From Roseiarcus sp043739325 (lineage in GTDB: Bacteria; Pseudomonadota; Alphaproteobacteria; Rhizobiales; Beijerinckiaceae), in NCBI GenBank assembly GCA_043739325.1, contig JAYUFK010000052.1, positions 1 through 18,632 on the forward strand: a DNA stretch of 18,632 nucleotides, given 5' to 3'. The notes under the pieces are model-generated. The model searched no databases. It saw only the letters and a list, made by a program, of their open reading frames with translations, and was not told where the DNA came from. Position numbers and translations under genes: made by a program. Shown here in pieces: positions 1-7,632 of the stretch. The stretch's first letter is position 1. Every line of letters starts with the position of its first letter.

Positions 1-104
1 GCGTTGGACGCGAATGGCGGGCAAGACATTGGGCAGGGCGGCGATGAGGCCCTTGCCGCCATCGACGCAGACCATATCGAGGCCTTCGCCGGTCAACCCG
101 CGTT
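1..104 (-). pseudogene. IS256-family (mutator-type) transposase fragment, continues beyond the window edge
   Basis: Read on the minus strand, this stretch encodes roughly 34 residues including RGLTGEGLDMVCVDGGKG followed by an ALP...VQR pattern. That resembles the block around the second catalytic Asp region of IS256/mutator-type transposases, where a VDGGKGLLAALP-like segment precedes VQRCWAHK. It is joined in frame to the ISAs1-type transposase at about 100-108 and runs off the left edge, so its downstream part cannot be seen. The IS256 assignment is from memory of the family pattern over a short segment. It could instead be a divergent stretch of the same element. Confidence 0.5.
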
Positions 105-576
105 TGGCGTGCTGGCCGAGCACCAGCCGCTGACGCGCCGCCCAGGCCGAGACCAGATGCAACGGCTCGCGCCCCCTGGCCCGCGCATGGCTGCGCCGCG
201 AAGTCTTGCCGTCGATGGCGGTGATGTCCGGCTCCTTGTCGCGCAAGGTCTCGACCCAGGTCGTGAAACAATCCGCGAATAGGCCTGGATCGACCGCGCT
301 AATGACATCGTTGAGCGTGTCATGAGCGGGAAGGCCGCGCTCATAAGGCAAAAATCATCTGAGGAAATCCAGCCGATCCTCGCCCCACAGCCTGATCTCG
401 ACAAAATCCTCCATGCCCGAAAGCGTCGCGCACAGCACAACGAGCAGAATCTCCCTAAGCGGGTACATCACCTTGCAGTTCTGCCGAGGATCGGAAAGGG
501 CGGAAAAGTGATCCAAAATCGAGGTTGGCGAAGCGATCCCAGGCATCAGTGTCTCCAAATCAGTGAAGCCACCCAT
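105..576 (-). pseudogene. ISAs1-family transposase, N-terminal part, in-frame TGA
   Basis: The ATG at 576-574 opens a frame with the N-terminal domain of ISAs1-family transposases (ILDHFSALSDPRQ, then MEDFVEIRLWGEDRLDFLR). The frame meets TGA at 357-355 and continues without a shift as FLPYERGLPAHDTLND, then ITAIDGKTSRRSHARARG (the first DDE Asp region) and LHLVSAWAARQRLVLGQHA. Family members have an Arg codon where the TGA sits, so one CGA-to-TGA change would explain the stop. After LVLGQHA the similarity ends and an IS256-like segment takes over. Only about 160 of roughly 370 expected residues are present, so the transposase must be inactive. The sequence CAGGGCAACCGCTTCAGG (minus strand, about 629-612) upstream of the start may be the element's outer end. 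Confidence 0.8.
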
Positions 577-609
577 GAATCACATCCACCCAACCAACGT
601 CACCCCGCT

Positions 610-629
610 AACCTGAAGCGGTTGCCCTG
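610..629 (-). repeat. Possible outer terminus of the ISAs1-type element
   Basis: On the minus strand, CAGGGCAACCGCTTCAGG begins at 629, about 53 bases upstream of the transposase start. ISAs1-family elements commonly start with CAGGG-type inverted ends, so this is a plausible IS boundary. The partner end is not in the window, so the repeat cannot be confirmed. If right, the element sits only about 40 bases from the operator-like dyad of the first sugar operon. Confidence 0.3.
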
Positions 630-669
630 CCGCCCCACGCGATGCCTCTTGCGTTGTCCGTTCTTTCAA

Positions 670-697
670 TTTACAACTTCACAATATATCGTGAAGT
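670..697 (+). promoter_or_regulatory. Operator-like inverted repeat upstream of the first sugar operon
   Basis: ACTTCAC at 676-682 and GTGAAGT at 691-697 form a perfect 7-bp inverted repeat with an 8-base AT-rich spacer. It lies in an AT-rich patch that contrasts with the GC-rich surroundings, 24 bases before the TTG start at 721, so a bound protein would sit on or next to the promoter. TTTACAA at 670-676 precedes it. The run 670-694 matches 11720-11744, upstream of the second importer's binding-protein gene, at 19 of 25 positions without gaps. The natural candidate regulator is the RpiR-family protein encoded at 5430. That link is inference. Confidence 0.6.
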
Positions 698-705
698 AAG
701 ATTGT

Positions 706-711
706 AGGAGG
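706..711 (+). promoter_or_regulatory. Strong ribosome binding site deciding a TTG start
   Basis: AGGAGG lies 9 bases upstream of TTG at 721. No ATG or GTG at a suitable distance opens the frame, so this near-consensus site supports TTG as the initiation codon of the TIM-barrel gene. Confidence 0.7.
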
Positions 712-720
712 ATTCTTCGC

Positions 721-1722
721 TTGGCCGCCGATCGCGCTGTCCATCCCCAATTCGCCGCGCGACTCAATTCCTTTCGGGTGCGCGAGAGCGCGTATTGGCC
801 CGGGAAAAACGGCAAGCCGACCACGTTAGACCTCGTCGAGCGGGCGTCGCGCGTACTCGGGCTCAATTGCGTCGACCTGAATTTTCCCGATCATCTTGCG
901 ACGTACCAAGAGCGCGATCTCATCGAAAAAATGCAAGAGTGCGGCATATCTCTCAATGGCTACGCCATGCGCTACTACGACAATGACGCTTTCAGGCTCG
1001 GCGCCTTCACCAATCCCGACCCCAGCGTTCGCCGCGAAGCGATCGATCTGACCAAGCGCGGTCTCGACTCGCTTGCCGCCTCCGGCGGGAGGCTGATGAC
1101 GCTTTGGATGGGCCAGGACGGCTTCGACTATTCGTTTCAGGCCGAATACACCCGCCTTTGGGACCATACACTCGAAGCGATCCGTGAAGTCGCCGACCAC
1201 AATCCTTCAATCGAGGTGAGCATCGAATACAAGCCGAATGAGCCGCGATCCTTCAGTCTAATGCCGAACGTCGCGACGACATTGCTCGCGATCCGCGACA
1301 TCGGGCGGCCGAATTTGGGCGTCACGCTCGATTTTGCGCATGTTCTCTACGCCGACGAAATGCCCGCCTACGCGGCTGAGCTCGTCGCCCGCCATTCGCG
1401 CCTGCTCGGCGTCCATCTCAACGACGGATATTCGAAGCGCGACGACGGCCTGATGGTCGCCTCGGTACATCCGATACAAACCGTCGAGCTGCTCTATGTA
1501 CTTGAGCGCATCGGCTACGACGGCGCAATTTATTTCGACACGTTTCCCGACACTACCGGCCTAGATCCGATCGGCGAATGCGAAGCCAACATCGCCACCG
1601 TCGCGGCGCTGCGTAAGGTCGCGGACAAGCTTCAAGCAAACAAGAAGCTCGCCGAGGCGATCCTAAGCCAGGACGCGGTGGCGAGCCAAGGAATCGTTCG
1701 GGCGGCGCTTTACGGATCCTGA
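721..1722 (+). CDS. Sugar isomerase/epimerase-like TIM-barrel protein (xylose isomerase-like, AP_endonuc_2 fold)
   Basis: A cytoplasmic protein of 333 residues with the xylose-isomerase-like TIM-barrel pattern of metal-dependent sugar isomerases and epimerases. Candidate metal ligands lie at strand ends in the expected order: E169 in SIEYKPNEPR, D204 and H207 in TLDFAH, H232 with D235 in GVHLNDG, and D273 in IYFDTFPD. K171 and R175 are well placed to contact a sugar. It is the first gene of the plus-strand operon, before a ribose-type ABC importer and a PfkB kinase, so it probably converts the imported aldose or ketose, or its phosphate, to a form the kinase can use. The start is TTG, set by AGGAGG at 706-711. 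The exact substrate cannot be read from sequence. A hydrolase or inosose-type enzyme of the same fold is possible. Confidence 0.8.
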   Translation: MAADRAVHPQFAARLNSFRVRESAYWPGKNGKPTTLDLVERASRVLGLNCVDLNFPDHLATYQERDLIEKMQECGISLNGYAMRYYDNDAFRLGAFTNPDPSVRREAIDLTKRGLDSLAASGGRLMTLWMGQDGFDYSFQAEYTRLWDHTLEAIREVADHNPSIEVSIEYKPNEPRSFSLMPNVATTLLAIRDIGRPNLGVTLDFAHVLYADEMPAYAAELVARHSRLLGVHLNDGYSKRDDGLMVASVHPIQTVELLYVLERIGYDGAIYFDTFPDTTGLDPIGECEANIATVAALRKVADKLQANKKLAEAILSQDAVASQGIVRAALYGS

Positions 1723-1773
1723 GAATCCCGGCTCGCGGTGCGACGATAGCAGCAGCAAGAAAGGAAACGCACA

Positions 1774-2841
1774 ATGAAAGCCAGTTTTGTAAAGTCTACC
1801 CTACGGGGCGTGTCGCTCGCCTCGCTTTTCGCGTTTGCCGCGCATGCGGACGCGCTGAAGCCCCTCAATTCGGACTCCGAACCGGATCGGATGGACTGGT
1901 CGCAGCTCGACGCCAAGTTCGGGCCTCTGCCGAGGATTGAGGGAGGCCTCAAGGTCGGCGCTGTCGCCAAGGCGCTCAGCAATGAATATTGGCGCAGCCT
2001 TGGCGAGGGCTATGCGAAAGAGGGCAAGGCCGTCGGCGTGACGGTCGATCTCCAGGCCGGACAGGGCGAAGCCGATCAACTCGGCCAGCTCGCCATCGCC
2101 GAGAACATGCTGACCAAGGGCTATAAAATCCTGCTCGTGTCGCCGCAGACCGACGCCAATCTGCAGCCGGCCGTCGAGGCCGCCGAAAAGGCGGGCGTTC
2201 CCGTCATCAACGTCAACGACGCGGTCATCCCCGGCGCGAAGAACTACATCGGCAACGTCCAGAAGGATAACGGCGTGCGCGCGGCTCGCTGGTTCATCAA
2301 GAGTCGGCCGGAAGGCGGCAAGGTCGCCGTCATCGAAGGCATGGCGGGCGTCTACGCGGCGGTGCAGCGCACGGCGGGATTCAAGGAGACAATCGCCAAG
2401 GATGGTTCCAAGTTCACCGTCGTGGCGAGCGTCCCCGGCAATTGGGACCGTCAGGTCTCGTATGACGCGGCGACCAATATCATCCAGAAGAACCCCGACA
2501 TCGTCGGTTTCTACTGCAACAACGACGGCATGGCGCTCGGCGTGGTCGAGGCGGTCAAGGCCGCCGGCAAACTGAAGCAGATCGCCGTGATCGGCACGGA
2601 CGGCATCAGCGACGCCTACAAGTCGATCAAGGACGGCGAACTGACCGCCACCGTCGACTCCTTCCCAGTGCTGACTGGCGAGGTCGCGATGGAGGTCGCG
2701 CTGCGCCTGCACGCCGGCCAGAAGCTGACGCGCGTCGTGGCGACGCCGCAAGCGCTGGTGACCAAGGAGAACATGGACCGCTACAGTGGCGACGAAGCCG
2801 TGGTTCGCAAGAACCTAATGGAGGACGCTGCGGCGAAGTAG
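1774..2841 (+). CDS. Periplasmic sugar-binding protein of a ribose-type ABC importer
   Basis: A 355-residue protein with a Sec-type signal peptide: Lys/Arg-containing n-region, hydrophobic stretch at about 12-22, and an AHA cleavage site near residue 25. The mature part has the type I periplasmic binding fold (Peripla_BP_4, RbsB-like): KVGAVAKALSNEYW at the start of the first lobe, LLVSPQTDANLQPAVEAA as the helix after the first ligand loop, FYCNNDGMALGVVEA and IAVIGTDGISDAYKSI as typical second-lobe ligand loops. It would bind a sugar in the periplasm and deliver it to the RbsA/RbsC-like pair encoded next. GAAAGGAAAC precedes the ATG as ribosome binding site. A strong hairpin with a T-rich tract follows the stop. 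The gene looks intact although both membrane-complex genes of the same importer are broken. Substrate unknown. Confidence 0.88.
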   Translation: MKASFVKSTLRGVSLASLFAFAAHADALKPLNSDSEPDRMDWSQLDAKFGPLPRIEGGLKVGAVAKALSNEYWRSLGEGYAKEGKAVGVTVDLQAGQGEADQLGQLAIAENMLTKGYKILLVSPQTDANLQPAVEAAEKAGVPVINVNDAVIPGAKNYIGNVQKDNGVRAARWFIKSRPEGGKVAVIEGMAGVYAAVQRTAGFKETIAKDGSKFTVVASVPGNWDRQVSYDAATNIIQKNPDIVGFYCNNDGMALGVVEAVKAAGKLKQIAVIGTDGISDAYKSIKDGELTATVDSFPVLTGEVAMEVALRLHAGQKLTRVVATPQALVTKENMDRYSGDEAVVRKNLMEDAAAK

Positions 2842-2850
2842 GGCCGATGC

Positions 2851-2888
2851 GCGCGCCGGCCTCGTCGGGGTCGGCGCGTCTTTCTTTT
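2851..2888 (+). terminator. Intercistronic terminator/attenuator between binding protein and ATPase genes
   Basis: CGCGCCG at 2852-2858 pairs with CGGCGCG at 2872-2878. Extension inward through G-U and G-C pairs to 2862/2868 leaves a 5-base loop. The T-rich run TCTTTCTTTT follows at 2879-2888. It starts about 10 bases after the binding-protein stop and ends about 22 bases before the ATPase ATG. A partial terminator here would give more binding protein than membrane complex, a common arrangement in sugar ABC operons. Confidence 0.65.
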
Positions 2889-2910
2889 GAGGCGCAAATT
2901 GCGAGACGAC

Positions 2911-4435
2911 ATGTCCCTTGACCTACCTGGCGCGCCCGCCGCGCTTGTCATGGCCGGCGTGTCGAAGGCCTTTCCCGGCGTGAAGGCGCTGGATGATGTC
3001 AGTTTTTCCGTTCGCCCGGGCGAGGTGCACGCGCTCATCGGCGAGAACGGCGCTGGCAAGTCGACATTGCTTAAAATCCTCTCGGGCATCTATCGAGCGG
3101 ATTCGGGCGATATCAAGCTGGCGGGCCAGGCCTTCACCGCGCTGTCGCCAAAGGCGGCGCGACTGGCCGGAATCGCCATGATCCACCAGGAGCTGCAGCA
3201 GGTTCCGCGGCTCGACGTAGCCCAGAACATGTTTCTGGGGTCGCCGATCACGAAGTTCGGCCTGTTCACCGACAAAGCGCGCGCGCGCGCCGTCGCCCGT
3301 GCGGCGCTGGCGCGGCTCGATCCAACCATCGACGTGGCGGCCCCGCTCGGCTCGCTCCGCGTCGCGCAGCGCCAGATCGTCAATCGCCAAGGCGCTGCTG
3401 GCGCAAGCGTGCGTGATCGCGATGGACGAACCGACGTCGAGCCTGACGCCGCACGAATTCGAGCGGTTGGCCGCAGTGATCGAATCGCTGAAGTCGCATG
3501 GCGTTGCGGTCATCTACGTGTCGCACAAGCTGGAGGAGATCCACCGGGTCGCCTCCCGCGCGACGGTGCTGCGCGACGGGAGGCTGGTGGGAACGGTCGA
3601 TCTTGGCGAGGTCGGCCAGGATCAGCTCGTCTCGATGATGGTGGGCCGCGACATAGAAACGCACGCCCATCGAAATTTCGCGAGGGATGAGGTCGTGCTC
3701 GAAGCGTGCGGGCTCGGCCGCGGAGAAGCCGTCAAGTCCGTGGATCTGACGTTGCGCAAGGGCGAAGTCCTTGGAATTGCCGGTCTGGTGGGCGCGGGGC
3801 GCACCGAACTCATGCGCCTCATCGCCGGTGTCGACACGCCCTTGACGGGGCAAATCCGCGTCAACGGGCGAACGCGGGTCTTCCACAGCCCGCGCGAGGC
3901 CATCGGCGCAGGCATCGCGCTGCTTCCCGAGGAACGTAAGAAAGACGGGATCCTGCCGCTACGCTCCATCCTCTCCAATGTCGCGCTGCCCAGACTAGTG
4001 TTTCTTACGCGGTTCGGGCTGCTGCGGCGGCGGCACATGCAGGAGCGGGTTAGCGACCTGGTGCGTCGCGTCAGCCTTCGCCCACCCGATATCGACCGCG
4101 CGATTCGGCTTTTCAGCGGCGGCAATCAGCAGAAGGCTATCATTTGCCGATGGCTGATGGCCGAGGCGGAGATCCTCATCTTCGACGAGCCGACCCGCGG
4201 CATCGACGTCGGCGCCAAGGCCGAGATCTATCGCTTGATCGAGGGGCTCGCCGAACAAGGGCGCTCGATCATCGTCGTTTCCTCCGAGCTTCCCGAGATT
4301 TTGCGCGTGTCGGATCGCGTGCTGGTGATGCGCCGCGGCATGGCCGAGGGCGTGCTCAGCCGGGAGGACGCCACGGAGGAAGCCATCATGCGCCTCGCCG
4401 TAACAGGCGCCCAAGTCCAGAGCCAAGCCCCATGA
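2911..4435 (+). pseudogene. RbsA/MglA-type sugar ABC ATPase, broken by a frameshift near 3382
   Basis: Two tandem ABC domains, as in the RbsA/MglA/XylG family of about 500 residues. Domain 1 has Walker A GENGAGKST and Q-loop MIHQE. The frame then shifts inside the signature region at about 3381-3384, after VAQRQIV. The family expects VEIAKAL there. The DNA reads as if two bases of a Glu codon are missing, and the downstream frame resumes as IAKALLAQACVIAMDEPTSS, with Walker B and the switch region VIYVSHKL. Domain 2 shows the degenerate Walker A typical of the family (GLVGAGRTEL), signature FSGGNQQK and Walker B ILIFDEPTRGID. The ATG at 2911 is chosen over an in-frame TTG at 2887 because homologous sequence begins just after it. 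The stop overlaps the permease start as ATGA. No slippery heptamer is visible, so mutation or sequencing error is likelier than programmed frameshifting. Confidence 0.85.
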
Positions 4436-5427
4436 ACCAAGCATCGACGCCGACGATCGCGGAAACCCGCCCGCAGGACGATATGAAGAAACGGTTGCGG
4501 CTTCGATTGACGATGCGCGACATGGGCACGTTGATCGGGCTGATCGTGATCTGCGCCATGTTCGCCGTGCTCTCGGACTAGTTTCTGACCGAACGCAACC
4601 TCGTCAACATCCTCCAGCAATCGAGCATCAACGCCTGCGTCGCGATCGGCATGACGATGGTTATCATCTCGGGCGGGATCGACTTGTCCGTCGGGCCGGT
4701 AGCCGCTTTCGCGGCGGTACTGGGCGCGACGCTGCTTGTGGCTGGCTATCCCGTCCTGATCGCGATCGGCGCGGCGCTGGGGATCGGCGTCGCCTGCGGA
4801 ATCGTCAATGGAGCGCTGATCGCCTATGGCGGCTTGCAGCCGTTCATCGTCACGCTGGGAACGCTCAGCATGTTTCGGGCGCTCGCCCTCATCTACACCG
4901 GCGGCAATCCGGTCCTTGGGGTGCCGCCGGAGTTTCGCCGCCTCTTTGCTTCGGAGATCGGAATCTTTCCGATTCCCGTCGTCGTTGTCGCGGTGCTGGG
5001 CTGCGTCGCCTCGGTCCTGCTGGCGCGCACCCCGCTGGGCGAATACATTTTCGCGGTCGGCGGCAACGAGGAAGCCGCCCGCATCAGCGGTGTGCCGATC
5101 GCCCGCACGAAGATCGCGGCTTACGCGATCTCGGGATTTCTGGCCGCGCTCGCGGCGGTCATCCTTGTGGCGCGCCTGGGCGCGGCTGAGCCGACGCTCG
5201 GCAATCTCTGGGAGTTGGAGGCCATCGCGGCCAGCGCCATCGGCGGCGCCTCGCTGATGGGCGGCAAAGGCTCCATAGTCGGCACGATCCTGGGCGCCAT
5301 TGTCCTAGGCGCGATGCGCAACGGCCTGACGTTGATGAACGTGCAGGCCTTCTACCAACTGCTTGCCACCGGGGTCATCATCATATTGGCTATGCTGGTC
5401 GATAGACTGACGCGTGGAAAGGAATAA
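4432..5427 (+). pseudogene. RbsC-type sugar ABC permease with an in-frame TAG at codon 50
   Basis: Inner-membrane permease of the ribose-type importer, 331 residues if read through. The ATG at 4432 overlaps the ATPase stop. After a cytoplasmic N-terminus and the first membrane segment (MGTLIGLIVICAMFAVLSD), TAG at 4579-4581 interrupts the gene. The frame continues at once with FLTERNLVNILQQSS. Relatives have a Tyr codon at that place (SDYFLT), so one TAC/TAT-to-TAG change explains it. The rest is well preserved: GGIDLSVGP, GLQPFIVTLGT, LGEYIFAVGGNEEAARISG and GGASLMGGKGSIVGT. The ATG at 4651 could restart translation but would lose the first membrane segment. The stop at 5427 is 2 bases before the RpiR gene. 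With the ATPase also broken, this importer is probably non-functional unless the lesions are sequence errors. Confidence 0.85.
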
Positions 5428-5429
5428 AT

Positions 5430-6284
5430 ATGTCGTTCGATCCGAGGACTGTCGGGCCCCGGATACGCATGCTGCTCCCGGAACTGACCGCCTCCGAGGC
5501 GCGCATCACCGAAATCATGCTGCGTAGCGACGGCGACGCGGCGCTGCCGCTGAAGGGTATCGCGCAGGAAGCCGATACATCCGAGGCGATGGTGGTCAAG
5601 ACCGCCAAGCGGCTTGGATTTAGCGGCTACAAGGAGCTTCGCGCGGCGCTTCAAGCCTATAAGAGCCAGCCCCACGTCGACCTGCACCAGGAAGTGAAGC
5701 CAGACGACACGGCCGAAACAATCGTCCAGAAAGTGTTCAGAACCTCGATCCAGGCGCTCGAAGAGACGCTGGCGATTCTCGACATGGAAGGCTTCCGCCA
5801 CGCGGCGGAGCTGCTGCATGGGGCGCGCCAGCGCGATTTCTACGGCCTTGGCGGTTCGGCGCAGATCGCCCGCGATGTGGCGCACAAGTTTCTGCGTATC
5901 GGCATCCGCGCCAGCGCTTTCGACGACACGCACATGATGGCGATGTCCGCTTCGCTGCTGCGCGCAGGCGACGTTGTCGTGGCGTTTTCCCATTCCGGAC
6001 GAACTTCGGGAGTCCTCGAATCCGTGCAGATCGCACGCGCCAACCGCGCCAGCGTGATCGCCATCACCAATTACGCGTCCTCGCCGCTCGCCGAGATGAG
6101 CGACGTCGTGCTGTATTCAACGGCGCAAGGTTCCTTCCTGACCAGCGAAAACGCGGCGGCGCGCATCGTTCAGCTCAATATCATGGACGCCATCTTCATC
6201 GCGGTCGCCCAGAAAGGCTACCAATCGGCGGAGGCCAGCCTCGCCAAGACCATGGCGGCCGTCAGCGCCAAGCGGCGAAGCTGA
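5430..6284 (+). CDS. RpiR-family transcriptional regulator (HTH plus SIS domain)
   Basis: A 284-residue DNA-binding regulator. Residues 1-80 form the RpiR helix-turn-helix domain (LTASEARITEIML, then IAQEADTSEAMVVKTAKRLGFSGYKEL). Residues 125-265 form a sugar-isomerase (SIS) domain with FYGLGGSAQIARD, the phosphosugar-binding loop AFSHSGRT (185-192) and VIAITN. RpiR proteins sense sugar phosphates and control sugar-catabolism genes. This one is embedded in its likely target operon, directly after the permease with a 2-base gap, with AAAGGA as ribosome binding site. It is the best candidate for the operator-like dyad at 676-697. Whether it represses or activates cannot be told. The gene looks intact. 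Confidence 0.9.
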   Translation: MSFDPRTVGPRIRMLLPELTASEARITEIMLRSDGDAALPLKGIAQEADTSEAMVVKTAKRLGFSGYKELRAALQAYKSQPHVDLHQEVKPDDTAETIVQKVFRTSIQALEETLAILDMEGFRHAAELLHGARQRDFYGLGGSAQIARDVAHKFLRIGIRASAFDDTHMMAMSASLLRAGDVVVAFSHSGRTSGVLESVQIARANRASVIAITNYASSPLAEMSDVVLYSTAQGSFLTSENAAARIVQLNIMDAIFIAVAQKGYQSAEASLAKTMAAVSAKRRS

Positions 6285-6306
6285 CGCTTTCCCACGGAGC
6301 ATCCTC

Positions 6307-7191
6307 ATGTCCGCGCCGACTTTCGACGTTATTGTCTGCGGCAGCCTGCACCTCGACATTGTGCTCCACGCGCCCAGCCTTCCGCGTCCCGACGAGACGG
6401 TTGCGGGGTCGCGCTGGGAGCAAAAATGCGGTGGCAAGGGCGCCAACCAGGCCGTGATGGCGGCGCGCGCCGGCGCGCGCACGGCAATGATCGGCCGCGT
6501 CGGCGTCGACGATTTCGGCGACCGTTTGCTGGGCCATTTGTCGGCGCATCGGGTCGACCGCGCCAGCGTGGCGCGGGACGCCGCGGCCGGCTCCGGGATG
6601 AGCTGCGCGATCGTGCGTGACGACGGTGAATATGGCGCGGTGATCGTCTCGGGCGCCAATCTCAACATCGACCCTTCAGAGATTGACGGACATTGGCGCG
6701 CCCTGGGCGGCGCGCGCCTTCTCGTGCTGCAAAACGAAATCCCCGAGCCGGCCAACATCGCCGCGGCGCGCTGCGCGCGGGCGACCGGCGGGCGGGTTCT
6801 GCTCAATGCGGCGCCGATGCGCGCTATGTCCGCCGAGCTGCTCGACCTGATCGATATCCTCGTCGTCAACCGAATTGAAGCGGAGGCGCTCGCGGGCCGT
6901 CCCGTTAGCGATGAAGCGGGGGCGCTCGCGGCGCTGCCCAAGCTCGGCGCGGAACGGCGCGACGTCATCGTGACCCTGGGCGGAGCCGGCGTGGTGACGC
7001 AGCCAAAAGGCCAGGCGCCGATTGCCATCGCTCCGGTCCCGGTGAAGGTGGCCTCGACGCATGGCGCCGGCGATTGCTTCATCGGCGCCCTGGCGGCGCG
7101 CCTCGCAAAAGGGGCGCGCCTAGTCGAAGCCGCGACGGCGGCGAACGCGGCCGCCGCGGCGTTCGTCGCTGGCGACGCCCCATGGACCTAG
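6307..7191 (+). CDS. PfkB-family carbohydrate kinase (ribokinase-like)
   Basis: A 294-residue cytoplasmic sugar kinase. It has the N-terminal substrate motif CGGKGANQAV (41-50), a central PEPANIAAARCARA region, and the C-terminal PfkB signature STHGAGDCFIGALAARLAKG, with GAGD at 253-256 forming the anion hole and D256 the likely catalytic base. The family phosphorylates furanose sugars or nucleosides from ATP. It is the last gene of the plus-strand operon, 22 bases after the RpiR gene, and would phosphorylate the product of the TIM-barrel enzyme or the imported sugar. It differs clearly from the second kinase at 8592-7633, so the two probably act on different substrates. Its TAG stop is the plus-strand reading of the CTAG palindrome that also ends the converging FucU-like gene. 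Confidence 0.9.
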   Translation: MSAPTFDVIVCGSLHLDIVLHAPSLPRPDETVAGSRWEQKCGGKGANQAVMAARAGARTAMIGRVGVDDFGDRLLGHLSAHRVDRASVARDAAAGSGMSCAIVRDDGEYGAVIVSGANLNIDPSEIDGHWRALGGARLLVLQNEIPEPANIAAARCARATGGRVLLNAAPMRAMSAELLDLIDILVVNRIEAEALAGRPVSDEAGALAALPKLGAERRDVIVTLGGAGVVTQPKGQAPIAIAPVPVKVASTHGAGDCFIGALAARLAKGARLVEAATAANAAAAAFVAGDAPWT

Positions 7192-7628
7192 ATCACGCCT
7201 TTGCGGATGATGAAGCAGCCATACGGGCCGGGATCGGCGGTGCGCACAATCGCAAAGGCCTTTTTCGCCGTTTCATAGAACGCGAAGCGCTCGAGCGCGC
7301 CCATCCTGATCGGCCGGCCTTCCGCCGCCTCCGCCGCGGCCCGCACTTCGCCGAAGAGCGGAAATTCCTTCGCCGCGTCGCCGACCACCTGCATGCGCTG
7401 AATCGGCTCGTCGATAAACGTGTCGATCGGCATTAGCTTCAGGATGGCGCGCAGCGCCGCCGGGATGGTGCAGCCGGCAAGGTCAATCAGGCGGCCGTAA
7501 CTCGTGTGCCGGGCGATAGCCGCGGCGGGATGATTGACGTCGCAGATGACGAGGTCGTCGCCGTGGCCCATCAGCATCAGCGCGTGCAGCAAGTCCGCCG
7601 AAATCGCACGGTCGATTCCCTTCAGCAT
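7188..7628 (-). CDS. RbsD/FucU-family sugar mutarotase (FucU type)
   Basis: A 146-residue protein close to the usual FucU length. MLKGI at the start, LMGHGDDLVICDVNHPA (H22 and D30 as candidate catalytic residues), ERFAFYETAKKAFAIV and the C-terminal YGCFIIRKGV match the FucU/RbsD fold. These proteins catalyse anomer or pyranose/furanose exchange of sugars in the cytoplasm, feeding the correct form to a kinase or isomerase. The motif RFAFYE points to the FucU branch rather than short RbsD, which would fit a 6-deoxy or L-type sugar, but that is inference. It follows the ribokinase gene by 4 bases, with GAGGA about 11 bases ahead of its ATG as ribosome binding site. It ends tail-to-tail with the plus-strand kinase, sharing CTAG at 7188-7191. 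Confidence 0.88.
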   Translation of the reverse strand: MLKGIDRAISADLLHALMLMGHGDDLVICDVNHPAAAIARHTSYGRLIDLAGCTIPAALRAILKLMPIDTFIDEPIQRMQVVGDAAKEFPLFGEVRAAAEAAEGRPIRMGALERFAFYETAKKAFAIVRTADPGPYGCFIIRKGVI

Positions 7629-7632
7629 GCTC

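Noticed and set aside
1801..2751. A 316-codon minus-strand open frame opposite the periplasmic binding-protein gene.
   Set aside because: His/Asp/Arg-rich shadow frame with no recognisable motif. The plus-strand protein is a well-defined family member.
3276..3292. Alternating GC tract, considered as a possible Z-DNA or regulatory repeat.
   Set aside because: It encodes ordinary Ala/Arg codons within the ATPase and is short, as expected in GC-rich coding DNA.
3370..3400. Programmed ribosomal frameshift in the ATPase gene.
   Set aside because: No slippery heptamer or following pseudoknot is evident, the family is not known to use one, and the DNA looks like loss of two bases from a Glu codon.
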